Assembly: GCA_001766965.1 (NCBI GenBank)
Contig: MEKM01000152.1
Coordinates: forward strand, 1-7,235
Origin: Acidobacteria bacterium RIFCSPHIGHO2_01_FULL_67_28
GTDB lineage: Bacteria; Acidobacteriota; Terriglobia; Acidiferrales; 2-02-FULL-67-57
DNA: 7,235 nt
Direction of reading: 5' to 3'
This document shows positions 1 through 7,107 of the stretch, piece by piece; the stretch's first letter is position 1, and every line of letters begins with the position of its first letter. The position numbers and the translations under genes are program-made. Below the pieces are notes generated by a model. It was not told the DNA's origin. It saw only the letters and a program-made list of their open reading frames with translations, and did not search any database.

Positions 1-593
1 TCTTCGACCGCAAGGAAATCCTGCCGCTCTTCGAGCAGGGCGCAGCCGACGGGCGCCTGCTGCGCCCGGCGAACTATCCCGGCTCGACCCCCGGCCGCGG
101 GCTCTGGGTCGGCCACAGCCGCGGCGGCGCGCCCTGCGCGGTGCTGAACCTCCAGGGACGCGTCTTCATGCCGCAGATTGACTGCCCCTTCCAGACGGCC
201 GACCGGCTGCTCGGGCAGCTCCCGAAGGACATCAAGGTCATCCTGGTGGACATGCACGCCGAGACCACGTCGGAAAAGCAGGCCATGGGTTGGTATCTCG
301 ACGGGCGGGTCTCGGCCGTGCTCGGCACGCACACGCACGTCCCCACCGCGGACGAAAAGATTCTCCCCGGCGGCACCGCCTACGTGACTGACGTGGGGAT
401 GACGGGGCCCTACGAGTCGGTCATCGGGAACGTGAAGGAAGACGTGCTCAAGCGCTTCCTCACCGGGCTGCCGCAGCGGCTCGACGTGGCCGCCGGCGAC
501 GCGCGCTTGTGTGGCGCCGTGCTCGAGATTGACGACTCCACCGGCCGCGCCCGCACCCTCGAGCGGATCACGCTCAAGGACAACCGCCTGTAG
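1..593 (+). CDS. ymdB: YmdB-family metallophosphoesterase (TIGR00282 type), 5'-truncated by the window edge
   Basis: The reading frame is open from base 3 and ends at TAG 591-593, giving 196 visible residues of a family that is usually about 260 long, so roughly the first quarter is missing. Family hallmarks are NYPGSTPGRG near the visible start, LQGRVFMPQIDCPF, then the metal-site stretch DMHAETTSEK and GTHTHVPTADE. The three metal-ligand histidines sit at visible residues 85, 110 and 112; the 25- and 2-residue spacings match H150, H175 and H177 of Bacillus subtilis YmdB. The C-terminal signatures TDVGMTGPYESVIG and the ERITL ending are also present. The N-terminal Asp/Asn ligands lie outside the window. 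Characterised members are cytoplasmic dinuclear-metal phosphodiesterases acting on 2',3'-cyclic nucleotides; applying that activity here is inference from conservation. The gene converges with the minus-strand gene starting 10 bases on, and no clear terminator lies between them. The symbol follows B. subtilis; family membership is near certain. Confidence 0.95.
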   Translation, partial: FDRKEILPLFEQGAADGRLLRPANYPGSTPGRGLWVGHSRGGAPCAVLNLQGRVFMPQIDCPFQTADRLLGQLPKDIKVILVDMHAETTSEKQAMGWYLDGRVSAVLGTHTHVPTADEKILPGGTAYVTDVGMTGPYESVIGNVKEDVLKRFLTGLPQRLDVAAGDARLCGAVLEIDDSTGRARTLERITLKDNRL

Positions 594-602
594 GCGCGCC
601 GC

Positions 603-2513
603 CTACTCAACCACTCCGAGGTGATGGAAGCCCTGGGTGTCCCGCGTCGTGCCGGAAAAGAACCGCTGGAGGAGTCCGCGCGGAAGTTTGAGGCGAGGAA
701 ACTCCGGCGGGGCGGTTTCCGGGGACGGTTCGACCCGACCCGAGGCGGCCTCGGCGGACTTCGACTCCGCCTCGCCCGCCCCCTGCTTTTCTTCCGACCC
801 GCTGGTCTGGCGGGCTCGCACTTGCGCGTCGATTTGCCGGCCAACCTCGGCCAGCCCCTCTTCCAACCGCCCCCGCTCCAGCCAGGCCTCGAGGTCCGAG
901 AAACCGAAGGTCGAGAGCGCGGCCGGAAGCCGCGCCCGCATCGCCCGGAGCGCGAGGGAGTCCGCCAGGAACGGCCCCGAGCGGGAACGGGCGAGCGCTT
1001 TCTTCAGTTCATCCTGGCTGGGCCCGATGAGCAGCCACTCTCGCGTGAGCGCCAGGGCAGCCATGGGCTTCGGCTCCGACTCCGCGGTCCCGGGCAGGGA
1101 GAAACTGAAGTAGAAGATCTCGTCCGGGCCGCTGCCCTCCGAGAGCTCCCCCACATCCAGCCGGCCGGCGAGGAGCGGGAGCAGGTTGCGCAAGACGGTC
1201 AGGGCGCGGTCGCGGTCGCGCACCTGCATGGCATAGAGGTTGCGCACGTCGTCGCCTGCCTCCGGAATGTAGGCGAACTGGCTGAACTCCGGGCCCCAGC
1301 TGTCAGCCAGTTGGGCGAGGGTCACTCCCATCAGGCCCTCGACCATTCCCTGCGCGCCGGCGACGAGTCGGCCTTGCTGCGGCGGCAGCAGCAGCCTCAC
1401 CGCTCGTTCCAGGTAGGCCCACAGGGCGCCCAGGTTCGTTTCCGACACTGAATAGCTCAACGCGTCGGCGGGCGCCAGGCGCAGCGAGGCAAAATCGGCC
1501 ACCGGGGCGGCGAGGAAGCGAGGCGAGTCGCCGCGGTCGGCGGCGTAGAGGCCGGCCAATTGATACCGAAGCCGCGCCGGCTCCAGCCGCAGATTGAGCA
1601 GCACGGAGTCCCAGTCTCCCAACCCGAAGGCCTCCGCCACGGTGCCCGGCGTCAGGTGGGTGGGCGGCTGTGTCTCCGTCACCGGCAACGCCTTCAGCAG
1701 GTCGGTGAGAGCGCCCACGTTCACGAAAAGCTCCACCTGCGACTCCGCGTCGGCGTAGGCGCGGGCGCGGCGGTACGCCGGAGCTTCCTCCAGGCGCGAC
1801 ACGGGCGCAGCCCGGAGCGCGCGGAACCAGGCCTCGGCGACCTGCTGGTTGTCGCTCCCGGCGGCCCAGCGGCCGAGCCGGGCTTCATAGCTCGTGGTCT
1901 TGCCCGCCGCGTCCACCCACTGCTCGACCGTCAAGCCCTCGAATTCGTATTGCGCTTTCTTCGACGCCTTCCACCGCTCGGCGAGCTGCCGGTTGAGGTC
2001 CTCCAACCCGGTCATGTCTTGCAGGAAGACCATGGCGACCGTCTCTCCGCTCTTCCCGGCGGCGACGCTCGGGACCGGCACCACCGCCAGCAGCCCGGGC
2101 GTGCTCACCAGCCGGACGAACTCGTCCCACGAAAGGTCAAAGCGCGGAGACCCCGTGCCGGCCTCGGCCTTCTTGTCACCGGCCTGGCTTTTGTCGGGCG
2201 CGCCGCTTGCCCCGGTCCCCTTTTGCCCGGCGGCCGCGCGCCGCTTCCGCTCGAACTCCCCCGCCTGCTCGAAGTAAGTCTTCACGGCCCGCCAGTTGTC
2301 CTTCATTTCCGGGGACTCAACGAAGCGCAGGAGCGGGTTGGTGCCGCGGAGGCGTGGAAGCTGGTCCAGCCCTTTCCAACTCACGTAGAAGAGCGTGTTG
2401 TGGGGAAGGCGGCCGCGGTACTGTTCGAGAGGTTCTTCTTGAGCCCGGGCGGGCAAGCCGAGCCCCGCCCAAACCAGCAGCCCGAGGAGGCAACTGCTCA
2501 AGAATCTTTTCAT
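603..2513 (-). CDS. Exported protein of unknown function (636 aa, signal peptide)
   Basis: This is a complete minus-strand frame from ATG (2513-2511) to TAG (605-603). The N-terminus is a clear Sec signal peptide: MKRF, a hydrophobic stretch at residues 6-20, then PARA with probable cleavage after Ala24. No lipobox is seen, so a soluble periplasmic or surface protein is likely. After the motif NTLFYVSWKG (39-48) come a charged, Ala/Gly/Lys-rich linker at about 90-122, a long mixed alpha/beta body (125-560), a second low-complexity Glu/Ser/Ala segment (about 567-604) and a short C-terminal tail. There are no further transmembrane helices and no catalytic motif that I recognise. The architecture is reminiscent of DUF3352-like exported proteins, but I cannot confirm membership. 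A perfect TTGACA -35 box lies upstream, while no Shine-Dalgarno precedes the ATG. Several long plus-strand frames here are GC-driven shadows, because only this frame has a signal peptide and promoter. Existence is well supported; function is unknown. Confidence 0.85.
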   Translation of the reverse strand: MKRFLSSCLLGLLVWAGLGLPARAQEEPLEQYRGRLPHNTLFYVSWKGLDQLPRLRGTNPLLRFVESPEMKDNWRAVKTYFEQAGEFERKRRAAAGQKGTGASGAPDKSQAGDKKAEAGTGSPRFDLSWDEFVRLVSTPGLLAVVPVPSVAAGKSGETVAMVFLQDMTGLEDLNRQLAERWKASKKAQYEFEGLTVEQWVDAAGKTTSYEARLGRWAAGSDNQQVAEAWFRALRAAPVSRLEEAPAYRRARAYADAESQVELFVNVGALTDLLKALPVTETQPPTHLTPGTVAEAFGLGDWDSVLLNLRLEPARLRYQLAGLYAADRGDSPRFLAAPVADFASLRLAPADALSYSVSETNLGALWAYLERAVRLLLPPQQGRLVAGAQGMVEGLMGVTLAQLADSWGPEFSQFAYIPEAGDDVRNLYAMQVRDRDRALTVLRNLLPLLAGRLDVGELSEGSGPDEIFYFSFSLPGTAESEPKPMAALALTREWLLIGPSQDELKKALARSRSGPFLADSLALRAMRARLPAALSTFGFSDLEAWLERGRLEEGLAEVGRQIDAQVRARQTSGSEEKQGAGEAESKSAEAASGRVEPSPETAPPEFPRLKLPRGLLQRFFSGTTRDTQGFHHLGVVE

Positions 2514-2545
2514 TGTCGCGACTACGGAACGCCCGCGCTGGCGCC

Positions 2546-2574
2546 ACGCTACTCCGGGCCACCAGCGATGTCAA
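2546..2574 (-). promoter_or_regulatory. Predicted sigma-70-type promoter of the exported-protein gene
   Basis: On the minus strand a perfect TTGACA (plus coordinates 2569-2574) is followed, after exactly 17 bases, by TAGCGT (2546-2551). This is a weak -10 box that keeps only the T, A and final T positions of the consensus. Transcription would begin near 2539, leaving a leader of about 26 nt without an obvious ribosome binding site. The perfect -35 compensates for the poor -10. The placement is a prediction from sequence only. Confidence 0.5.
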
Positions 2575-2596
2575 GCAACCCGCGCCCTCACTCGGC

Positions 2597-2625
2597 TTGC
2601 CTGCCCGGCCTCCGGCTCGTAGAAT
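2597..2625 (+). promoter_or_regulatory. Predicted promoter of the POTRA-protein gene, giving a nearly leaderless mRNA
   Basis: TTGCCT (2597-2602, four of six matches to the -35 consensus) is separated by 17 bases from TAGAAT (2620-2625, five of six matches to the -10 consensus). The expected start point is about 2632, one base before the ATG at 2633, so the message would have essentially no leader. This agrees with the absence of any Shine-Dalgarno sequence there. It sits back to back with the minus-strand promoter; the two -35 boxes are only 22 bases apart. Confidence 0.6.
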
Positions 2626-2632
2626 CGTCGGG

Positions 2633-3916
2633 ATGTTTTTCTCTCGAAAACGCATTCCAGCTCTTGTTCTTGGATTGGCGGTCGGCTTGGCCATGAGCCT
2701 GGCAGCCCAAACCCTGCGGCTGGCCAGCATCCAGATCAACGGCTCGAAACGTCTGCCCGCCGACCAGGTGGCGGCCGCCAGCGGCTTGACCATCGGCGAG
2801 CCCGTCAGCCTGCAGGACCTGCAAAGCGCGGCCGACCGGCTGGCCCAGCTCGGCCTCTTCGAGTTCGTTACCTACCGCTATGAGACCACGGCCACCACCA
2901 TCTCGGTCGAGTTCGTCGTGGAAGAGACGGCACGCTTCCGGCCTTGCGAGTTCGACAACTTCGTGTGGATGCCTCGCGAGGAGGTGCTGGCCCGCCTGCA
3001 GGAAGAGATCCCGCTCTTCATCGGCGAGGCCCCGCCCGGCGGCTTCCTGACCGACGAAGTGCAGCGCGTCTTGGCGGCCATCCTGGCGGAGCGCGGTATC
3101 CGCGCTCGCGTCGTGTTTTTCCCCACGCTAAGCGACACGGGCGGCGTGAACCTGTTCCGCATCGAAGGCGTGCCCATCCCGGTGGCCTCGCTCCGCTTTC
3201 CCGGCGCCGCCCAAGTCGACGAAGAGCAGCTCCAGCGCGCCAGCCAGAGCCTGCTGGCGCGGGACTACTCCCAGTCATTTCTCCGCGGGTTCATCCAAGG
3301 AACGCTCCTGCCGCTCTACCGCGCCAAAGGTTTTCTGCGCGCCCGCTTCAACGCGCCGCAGGTAGCCTATCTGGGCGAAGCCGAAGGCACCCACCCGGTT
3401 GTGCTCACGCTCCCGGTCGAAGAAGGCGTGCCCTATCGTGTGCGGGAGATCCGCTGGAGCGGCAACGAAGTTCTTTCCGCCGGCGAGCTCCAGAAGCGCG
3501 TCTCCCTCCGCGTCGGCGACGTGGCCGATACGGTGCGCCTAGAAGCCGACCTCGACCGGATCCGCAGCGAGGGCTACGGTGAGCGCGGCCACCTCCTGGC
3601 CCGGCTCCGCATCGAGCCGGAGTTCGACGACGAAACCCGCACGGCCGCGCTGACCGTCCGCGTCGAGGAAGGCGCCCTCTATCGTTTCCAGGCGCTGGTC
3701 CTTGAAGGCCTGCCGGCGAGCGCCGCCGCCGAGCTGCAGAAGCGCTGGAAGCTGGCTCCGGGGGAGCCGTACAACGCCGTTTATGTGAGCTCCTTCATAA
3801 AAGATGACGTGGCCGCGGTGCTGCGGCGCGTCTCGGACCGGCCGGTCAACATCGATTCCCGTCTCACGCGCGACGACGAGCACAAGACGGTCATCCTCCT
3901 GCTGCGCTTCCGCTAG
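2633..3916 (+). CDS. Secreted POTRA-repeat protein without an Omp85 beta barrel
   Basis: ATG 2633 is chosen because it opens a clean signal peptide (MFFSRKR, hydrophobic 9-24, probable cleavage after Ala25) immediately behind a predicted promoter. The open frame runs back to 2207 but overlaps the opposing gene. The 427-residue product starts with a recognisable POTRA domain (about 28-98: RLASIQINGSKRL, then SLQDLQSAADRLAQLGLFEFV, ending in a strand with VEFVVEE). Further beta-alpha-alpha-beta units of the same flavour can be traced at roughly 100-180, 182-263, 266-347 and 348-427; YRVREIRWSGNEVLSAGELQ and LYRFQALVLEGLP are the clearest repeat openings. BamA and TamA pair such repeats with a C-terminal barrel of about 350-400 residues; here the stop follows the last unit and ffh begins 24 bases later, so no barrel is encoded. 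A periplasmic role in envelope assembly is plausible but inferred. The first POTRA is confident; the number and limits of the others are approximate. Confidence 0.88.
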   Translation: MFFSRKRIPALVLGLAVGLAMSLAAQTLRLASIQINGSKRLPADQVAAASGLTIGEPVSLQDLQSAADRLAQLGLFEFVTYRYETTATTISVEFVVEETARFRPCEFDNFVWMPREEVLARLQEEIPLFIGEAPPGGFLTDEVQRVLAAILAERGIRARVVFFPTLSDTGGVNLFRIEGVPIPVASLRFPGAAQVDEEQLQRASQSLLARDYSQSFLRGFIQGTLLPLYRAKGFLRARFNAPQVAYLGEAEGTHPVVLTLPVEEGVPYRVREIRWSGNEVLSAGELQKRVSLRVGDVADTVRLEADLDRIRSEGYGERGHLLARLRIEPEFDDETRTAALTVRVEEGALYRFQALVLEGLPASAAAELQKRWKLAPGEPYNAVYVSSFIKDDVAAVLRRVSDRPVNIDSRLTRDDEHKTVILLLRFR

Positions 3917-3919
3917 TGC

Positions 3920-3928
3920 TGCTACAAT
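3920..3928 (+). promoter_or_regulatory. Extended -10 promoter element directly before ffh
   Basis: TGCTACAAT contains TACAAT (3923-3928, five of six -10 matches) preceded by the TGN extension of extended -10 promoters. There is no convincing -35 at 17-18 bases, which extended -10 promoters tolerate. Transcription would begin about 3935, leaving only some 6 nt before the ffh ATG and no room for a Shine-Dalgarno. ffh may also be reached by read-through from the POTRA gene, whose stop codon lies four bases before this element. Confidence 0.5.
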
Positions 3929-3940
3929 CGTTCCCGGACG

Positions 3941-5287
<1,347 letters not shown>

Positions 5288-5298
5288 CACACTCACGC

Positions 5299-5384
5299 TG
5301 TCATTCTGAGGAGCCGAAGGCGACGAAGAATCTCAATCGTATCCACTGGCAAGATTGAGATCCTTCGCTTCGCTCAGGATGACA
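5299..5384. repeat. Large imperfect palindrome (REP-like intergenic element)
   Basis: The left arm 5299-5338 (40 bases, TGTCATTCTGAG ... GAATCTCAATC) pairs with the right arm 5353-5384 (32 bases, GATTGAGATCC ... CAGGATGACA) around a 14-base loop. Twelve-base ends match with one difference (TGTCATTCTGAG against TGTCATCCTGAG) and the inner ends share ATCTCAATC. The middles differ: the left arm carries GAGCCGAAGGCGACGAAG and the right arm, read in reverse complement, the shorter CGAAGCGAAG. It fills most of the 113-base ffh-hpnA gap. There is no T-tract after it, so it is not a classic intrinsic terminator, although the RNA hairpin could protect the ffh 3' end. I recall similar sequences as dispersed repeats in acidobacterial and other environmental genomes; this is unverified. 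Confidence 0.85.
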
Positions 5385-5400
5385 ACTCGCTAGGGCGGCC

Positions 5401-6393
5401 ATGAAGGTTTTGGTGACGGGCGGGACGGGTTTTCTGGGGGCGAACCTGGTGCACCACCTGGTGACCCGGGGCGACCAGGTGCGCGTGCTGAAGCGGCGGC
5501 GCACGCCGCCCGACATCCTCGCGGGACTTCCGGTTGAATTCGTCGAAGGCGACGTCACCGACGCCGATTCCCTGCTCCGCGCCTGCCAGGGAGTCGAGGG
5601 CGTCTACCACGTGGCGGCGCTGGTGAGCTACTGGCGGCCGCGGCGCGCCTGGCAGCACCGGGTGAACGTCGAAGGGACGCGCAACGTGGTGGAGGCGGCC
5701 GCGCGCGCCGCCGTCCGCCGCATCGTCCACACCAGCTCGATCGCCGCCATCGGCTTTCGCGCCGACGGCCAGCCCGCCGACGAAGACACCCAGTGGAACT
5801 GGGGGCCGCACGACATCGGCTACTGCACGACGAAACACCTAGGCGAGCAGGAGGCGCTCGAAGGGAACGCGCGCGGCCTCGAAGTGGTGGTGGTGAACCC
5901 GGCGGTGATTTTCGGCCCGCGCGACGTCCACCGCAACACCGGCCGGCTCTTGACGATGGTGGCGCACCACTCGGTGCTGGTCTGGCCCGACGGCGTCATC
6001 ACCACGTGCGACGTCGACGACGTCTGCGCCGGGCACGTCGCCGCCATGGAGCGCGGCCGGCCCGGGCGGCGCTACATCCTGGGCGGCGAGCACTGGCGCT
6101 TCCCCGACTTGATTCATGCGGTGGCGGAGCTGCTCGGAAAGAAAGTTCGTGTCCTCGCGGCGCCCGAGTGGCTGGAGTCGCTGGTGGCGTGGAGCCTCTA
6201 CGGAATGTCGCGGGTGACGCGGCGCGAGCCGGCGCTGACGCCGGAGCTGGTAACGGTGCGGCGCCTGGTGGGAACCTACAGCTCGGCGCGCGCCCTCCGC
6301 GAGCTCGGCTTCCCGCAGACCCCGCTGCGACAGACGCTCGAAAAAACCTACCGCTGGTACGTGGAGAACGGCTTCCTTAAAGACCGCAGGTAG
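5401..6393 (+). CDS. hpnA: HpnA-like NAD-dependent sugar epimerase/dehydratase (extended SDR)
   Basis: The 330-residue product is an extended short-chain dehydrogenase/reductase. The Rossmann dinucleotide loop TGGTGFLG is at residues 6-13, the GDVTD strand end at 50-54, the catalytic-region TSS at 111-113 and the YCTTK active-site pair (Tyr141, Lys145) follows. NPAVIFGPRD (166-175) and the substrate-side DVDDVCAGHVAAMERGRPGRRYILGGEHW (204-232, in part) are typical of the hopanoid-associated sugar epimerase group, related to dihydroflavonol-4-reductase-like proteins. The substrate is not evident from sequence, and no other hopanoid gene is in the window, so the symbol is by family only. ATG 5401 places the Rossmann strand MKVLVTGG at the N-terminus as expected; only a weak AGGG (5392-5395) precedes it. 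No promoter is seen, so it may depend on ffh read-through. Its stop codon lies inside a CAGGTAGCGC repeat. A UDP-glucose 4-epimerase-like or reductase role is the alternative. Confidence 0.9.
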   Translation: MKVLVTGGTGFLGANLVHHLVTRGDQVRVLKRRRTPPDILAGLPVEFVEGDVTDADSLLRACQGVEGVYHVAALVSYWRPRRAWQHRVNVEGTRNVVEAAARAAVRRIVHTSSIAAIGFRADGQPADEDTQWNWGPHDIGYCTTKHLGEQEALEGNARGLEVVVVNPAVIFGPRDVHRNTGRLLTMVAHHSVLVWPDGVITTCDVDDVCAGHVAAMERGRPGRRYILGGEHWRFPDLIHAVAELLGKKVRVLAAPEWLESLVAWSLYGMSRVTRREPALTPELVTVRRLVGTYSSARALRELGFPQTPLRQTLEKTYRWYVENGFLKDRR

Positions 6394-6396
6394 CGC
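6387..6396. repeat. CAGGTAGCGC repeat, first copy, spanning the hpnA stop codon
   Basis: CAGGTAGCGC here recurs exactly at 6472-6481, and its core is present inverted as GCGCTACC at 6457-6464. The copy supplies the TAG stop (6391-6393) of the epimerase gene. An accompanying GTCCC (6401-6405) pairs either with GGGAC at 6419-6423 or with GGGAC at 6445-6449. The gap between the epimerase and rpsP is therefore a mosaic of related palindromic pieces. Confidence 0.6.
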
Positions 6397-6440
6397 CCCT
6401 GTCCCTCGGCTGTCGCTCGGGACGGTGAGCGAAAGTCGAA

Positions 6441-6504
6441 CCGCGGGACGCAACCTGCGCTACCAGGTAAACAGGTAGCGCGGGTTCCCGAAGGGTACCC
6501 GCGG
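6441..6504. repeat. Nested palindrome upstream of the rpsP promoter
   Basis: An inner stem of 13 pairs joins AACCTGCGCTACC (6452-6464) to GGTAGCGCGGGTT (6474-6486) around a 9-base loop; one position is a T/G that becomes a wobble in RNA. An outer stem joins CCGCGGG (6441-6447) to CCCGCGG (6498-6504). A competing hairpin, CGGGTTCCC (6481-6489) with GGGTACCCG (6493-6501), would break the right side of the first. There is no T-run, so it is a poor intrinsic terminator. It lies entirely upstream of the rpsP promoter and could bound the epimerase transcript. Confidence 0.7.
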
Positions 6505-6514
6505 CCGTTCCCCT

Positions 6515-6542
6515 TTGCGGGCGGGCGGGATGCGGGTATAAT
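6515..6542 (+). promoter_or_regulatory. Predicted promoter of the rpsP-khpA-rimM operon
   Basis: A perfect TATAAT (6537-6542) follows TTGCGG (6515-6520, three of six -35 matches) at 16 bases. The start point would be near 6549, giving a leader of about 20 nt that contains the strong ribosome binding site of rpsP and nothing else. This is the best -10 box in the window, as expected for a ribosomal-protein operon. Confidence 0.7.
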
Positions 6543-6553
6543 GGTTGAATCTT

Positions 6554-6563
6554 GGGGAGGTGA
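6554..6563 (+). promoter_or_regulatory. Strong Shine-Dalgarno that fixes the rpsP start
   Basis: GGGGAGGTGA is an almost complete complement to the 16S 3' end and ends five bases before TTG 6569. It excludes the earlier in-frame TTG at 6545, which would put this sequence inside the gene. It is by far the strongest such site in the window; ffh and the POTRA gene have none. Confidence 0.9.
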
Positions 6564-6568
6564 CGAAC

Positions 6569-6808
6569 TTGCTGAGGATCCGGTTGAGCCGTGTGGGGAA
6601 GAAGAAGCAGCCCGCCTACCGCGTGGTGGTGATTGACCAGCGCAAGGCCCGCGACTCCGCCTACGTCGAGGTGGTGGGCCACTACGACCCCCTGCGGCCG
6701 TCGGCGGGCGTGAACCTCAAGGCCGACCGCATCCAGTACTGGCTCAGCAAGGGCGCCCAGCCGACCGACACCGTCCGCAGCTTCCTGCGCGAGCACAAGC
6801 TGGTATAG
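6569..6808 (+). CDS. rpsP: 30S ribosomal protein S16
   Basis: S16 is a small-subunit protein bound to the 5' domain of 16S rRNA and needed for 30S assembly. The product is 79 residues, normal for the family (about 75-90), and carries its signature from the first residue: MLRIRLSRVGKKKQPAYRVV (1-20), followed by DQRKARDSAYVEVVGHYDP and the C-terminal DRIQYWLSKGAQPTDTV. The start is TTG 6569, not the in-frame TTG 6545, because homologues begin M-L/V-R/K-I-R and a strong Shine-Dalgarno sits five bases upstream. There is no ATG alternative in frame. It leads the conserved rpsP-khpA-rimM run and has its own promoter. Identification is certain. Confidence 0.98.
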   Translation: MLRIRLSRVGKKKQPAYRVVVIDQRKARDSAYVEVVGHYDPLRPSAGVNLKADRIQYWLSKGAQPTDTVRSFLREHKLV

Positions 6809-6811
6809 AAT
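6806..6811 (+). promoter_or_regulatory. Possible internal -10 box overlapping the rpsP stop codon
   Basis: TAGAAT, the same hexamer seen before the POTRA gene, overlaps the TAG stop of rpsP. The best -35 candidate, TTCCTG (6782-6787) at 18 bases, is poor. If used, it would give khpA and rimM a second start point near 6818 with a leader of about 53 nt. The support is one hexamer, so this is a weak call. Confidence 0.25.
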
Positions 6812-6870
6812 TGCGGCACTTCTAGCCCGAAGTTCAAGAGGCCCCTGGGGAGCAGGAAAAGGGGGCGCCG

Positions 6871-7101
6871 ATGCGAGAGCTGGTCGAGCAGATTGCCAAG
6901 TCTCTGGTGGACCATCCCGACAAGGTGACGGTGAACGCCGTCGAAGGCGAGCAGGTGACGGTGCTGGAGCTGCGCGTGGACCCGTCCGACCTCGGCAAGG
7001 TCATCGGCAAGCAGGGCCGCACCGCCCGCTCCATCCGCACCATCCTGGGCGCGGCGGGGATGAAGCTGCGGAAACGCTTCACCCTCGAGATCCTGGAGTA
7101 G
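6871..7101 (+). CDS. khpA: KhpA, single-KH-domain RNA-binding protein (YlqC family)
   Basis: The 76-residue protein is one type II KH domain, the usual length for the family. The diagnostic loop is DLGKVIGKQGRTARSIRTIL (40-59), with the RNA-backbone-binding GxxG as GKQG at 46-49, followed by a final strand KRFTLEIL. In Gram-positive bacteria KhpA pairs with KhpB (Jag/EloR) and binds many RNAs, affecting cell elongation and division; that partner is not in the window. ATG 6871 is preceded by AGGGGG at 6860-6865 with a five-base spacer. The gene lies 62 bases after rpsP and 6 bases before rimM, the standard position of this gene. It could be named ylqC; the assignment is firm. Confidence 0.95.
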   Translation: MRELVEQIAKSLVDHPDKVTVNAVEGEQVTVLELRVDPSDLGKVIGKQGRTARSIRTILGAAGMKLRKRFTLEILE

Positions 7102-7107
7102 GCCCGG

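Noticed and set aside
594..602. Bidirectional terminator between the convergent genes
   Set aside because: The gap is only nine bases and I found no stem with a T-tract in or around it.
621..1451. Long plus-strand open frame opposite the exported-protein gene
   Set aside because: It is Arg/Gly/Pro-rich with no signal, domain or ribosome binding site, and lies antisense to a frame with a clear signal peptide and promoter. It is a GC-driven shadow.
2207..2632. Upstream extension of the POTRA-protein frame
   Set aside because: The frame is open by base composition only. The extension is low-complexity and antisense to the neighbouring gene; the signal peptide begins at ATG 2633.
1560..2696. 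378-codon plus-strand open frame
   Set aside because: Its composition is His/Arg/Pro/Gly-rich, it has no recognisable motif, it overlaps the minus-strand gene and it crosses both predicted promoters. It is a shadow frame.
5299..5384. Intrinsic terminator of ffh
   Set aside because: The palindrome is far longer than a terminator stem, has a 14-base loop and is not followed by a T-tract; a repeat element explains it better.
6545..6568. Upstream TTG start for rpsP
   Set aside because: It would place the strong Shine-Dalgarno inside the gene and add eight residues (MNLGEVTN) absent from the family, whose proteins start at the MLRIRLSR motif.
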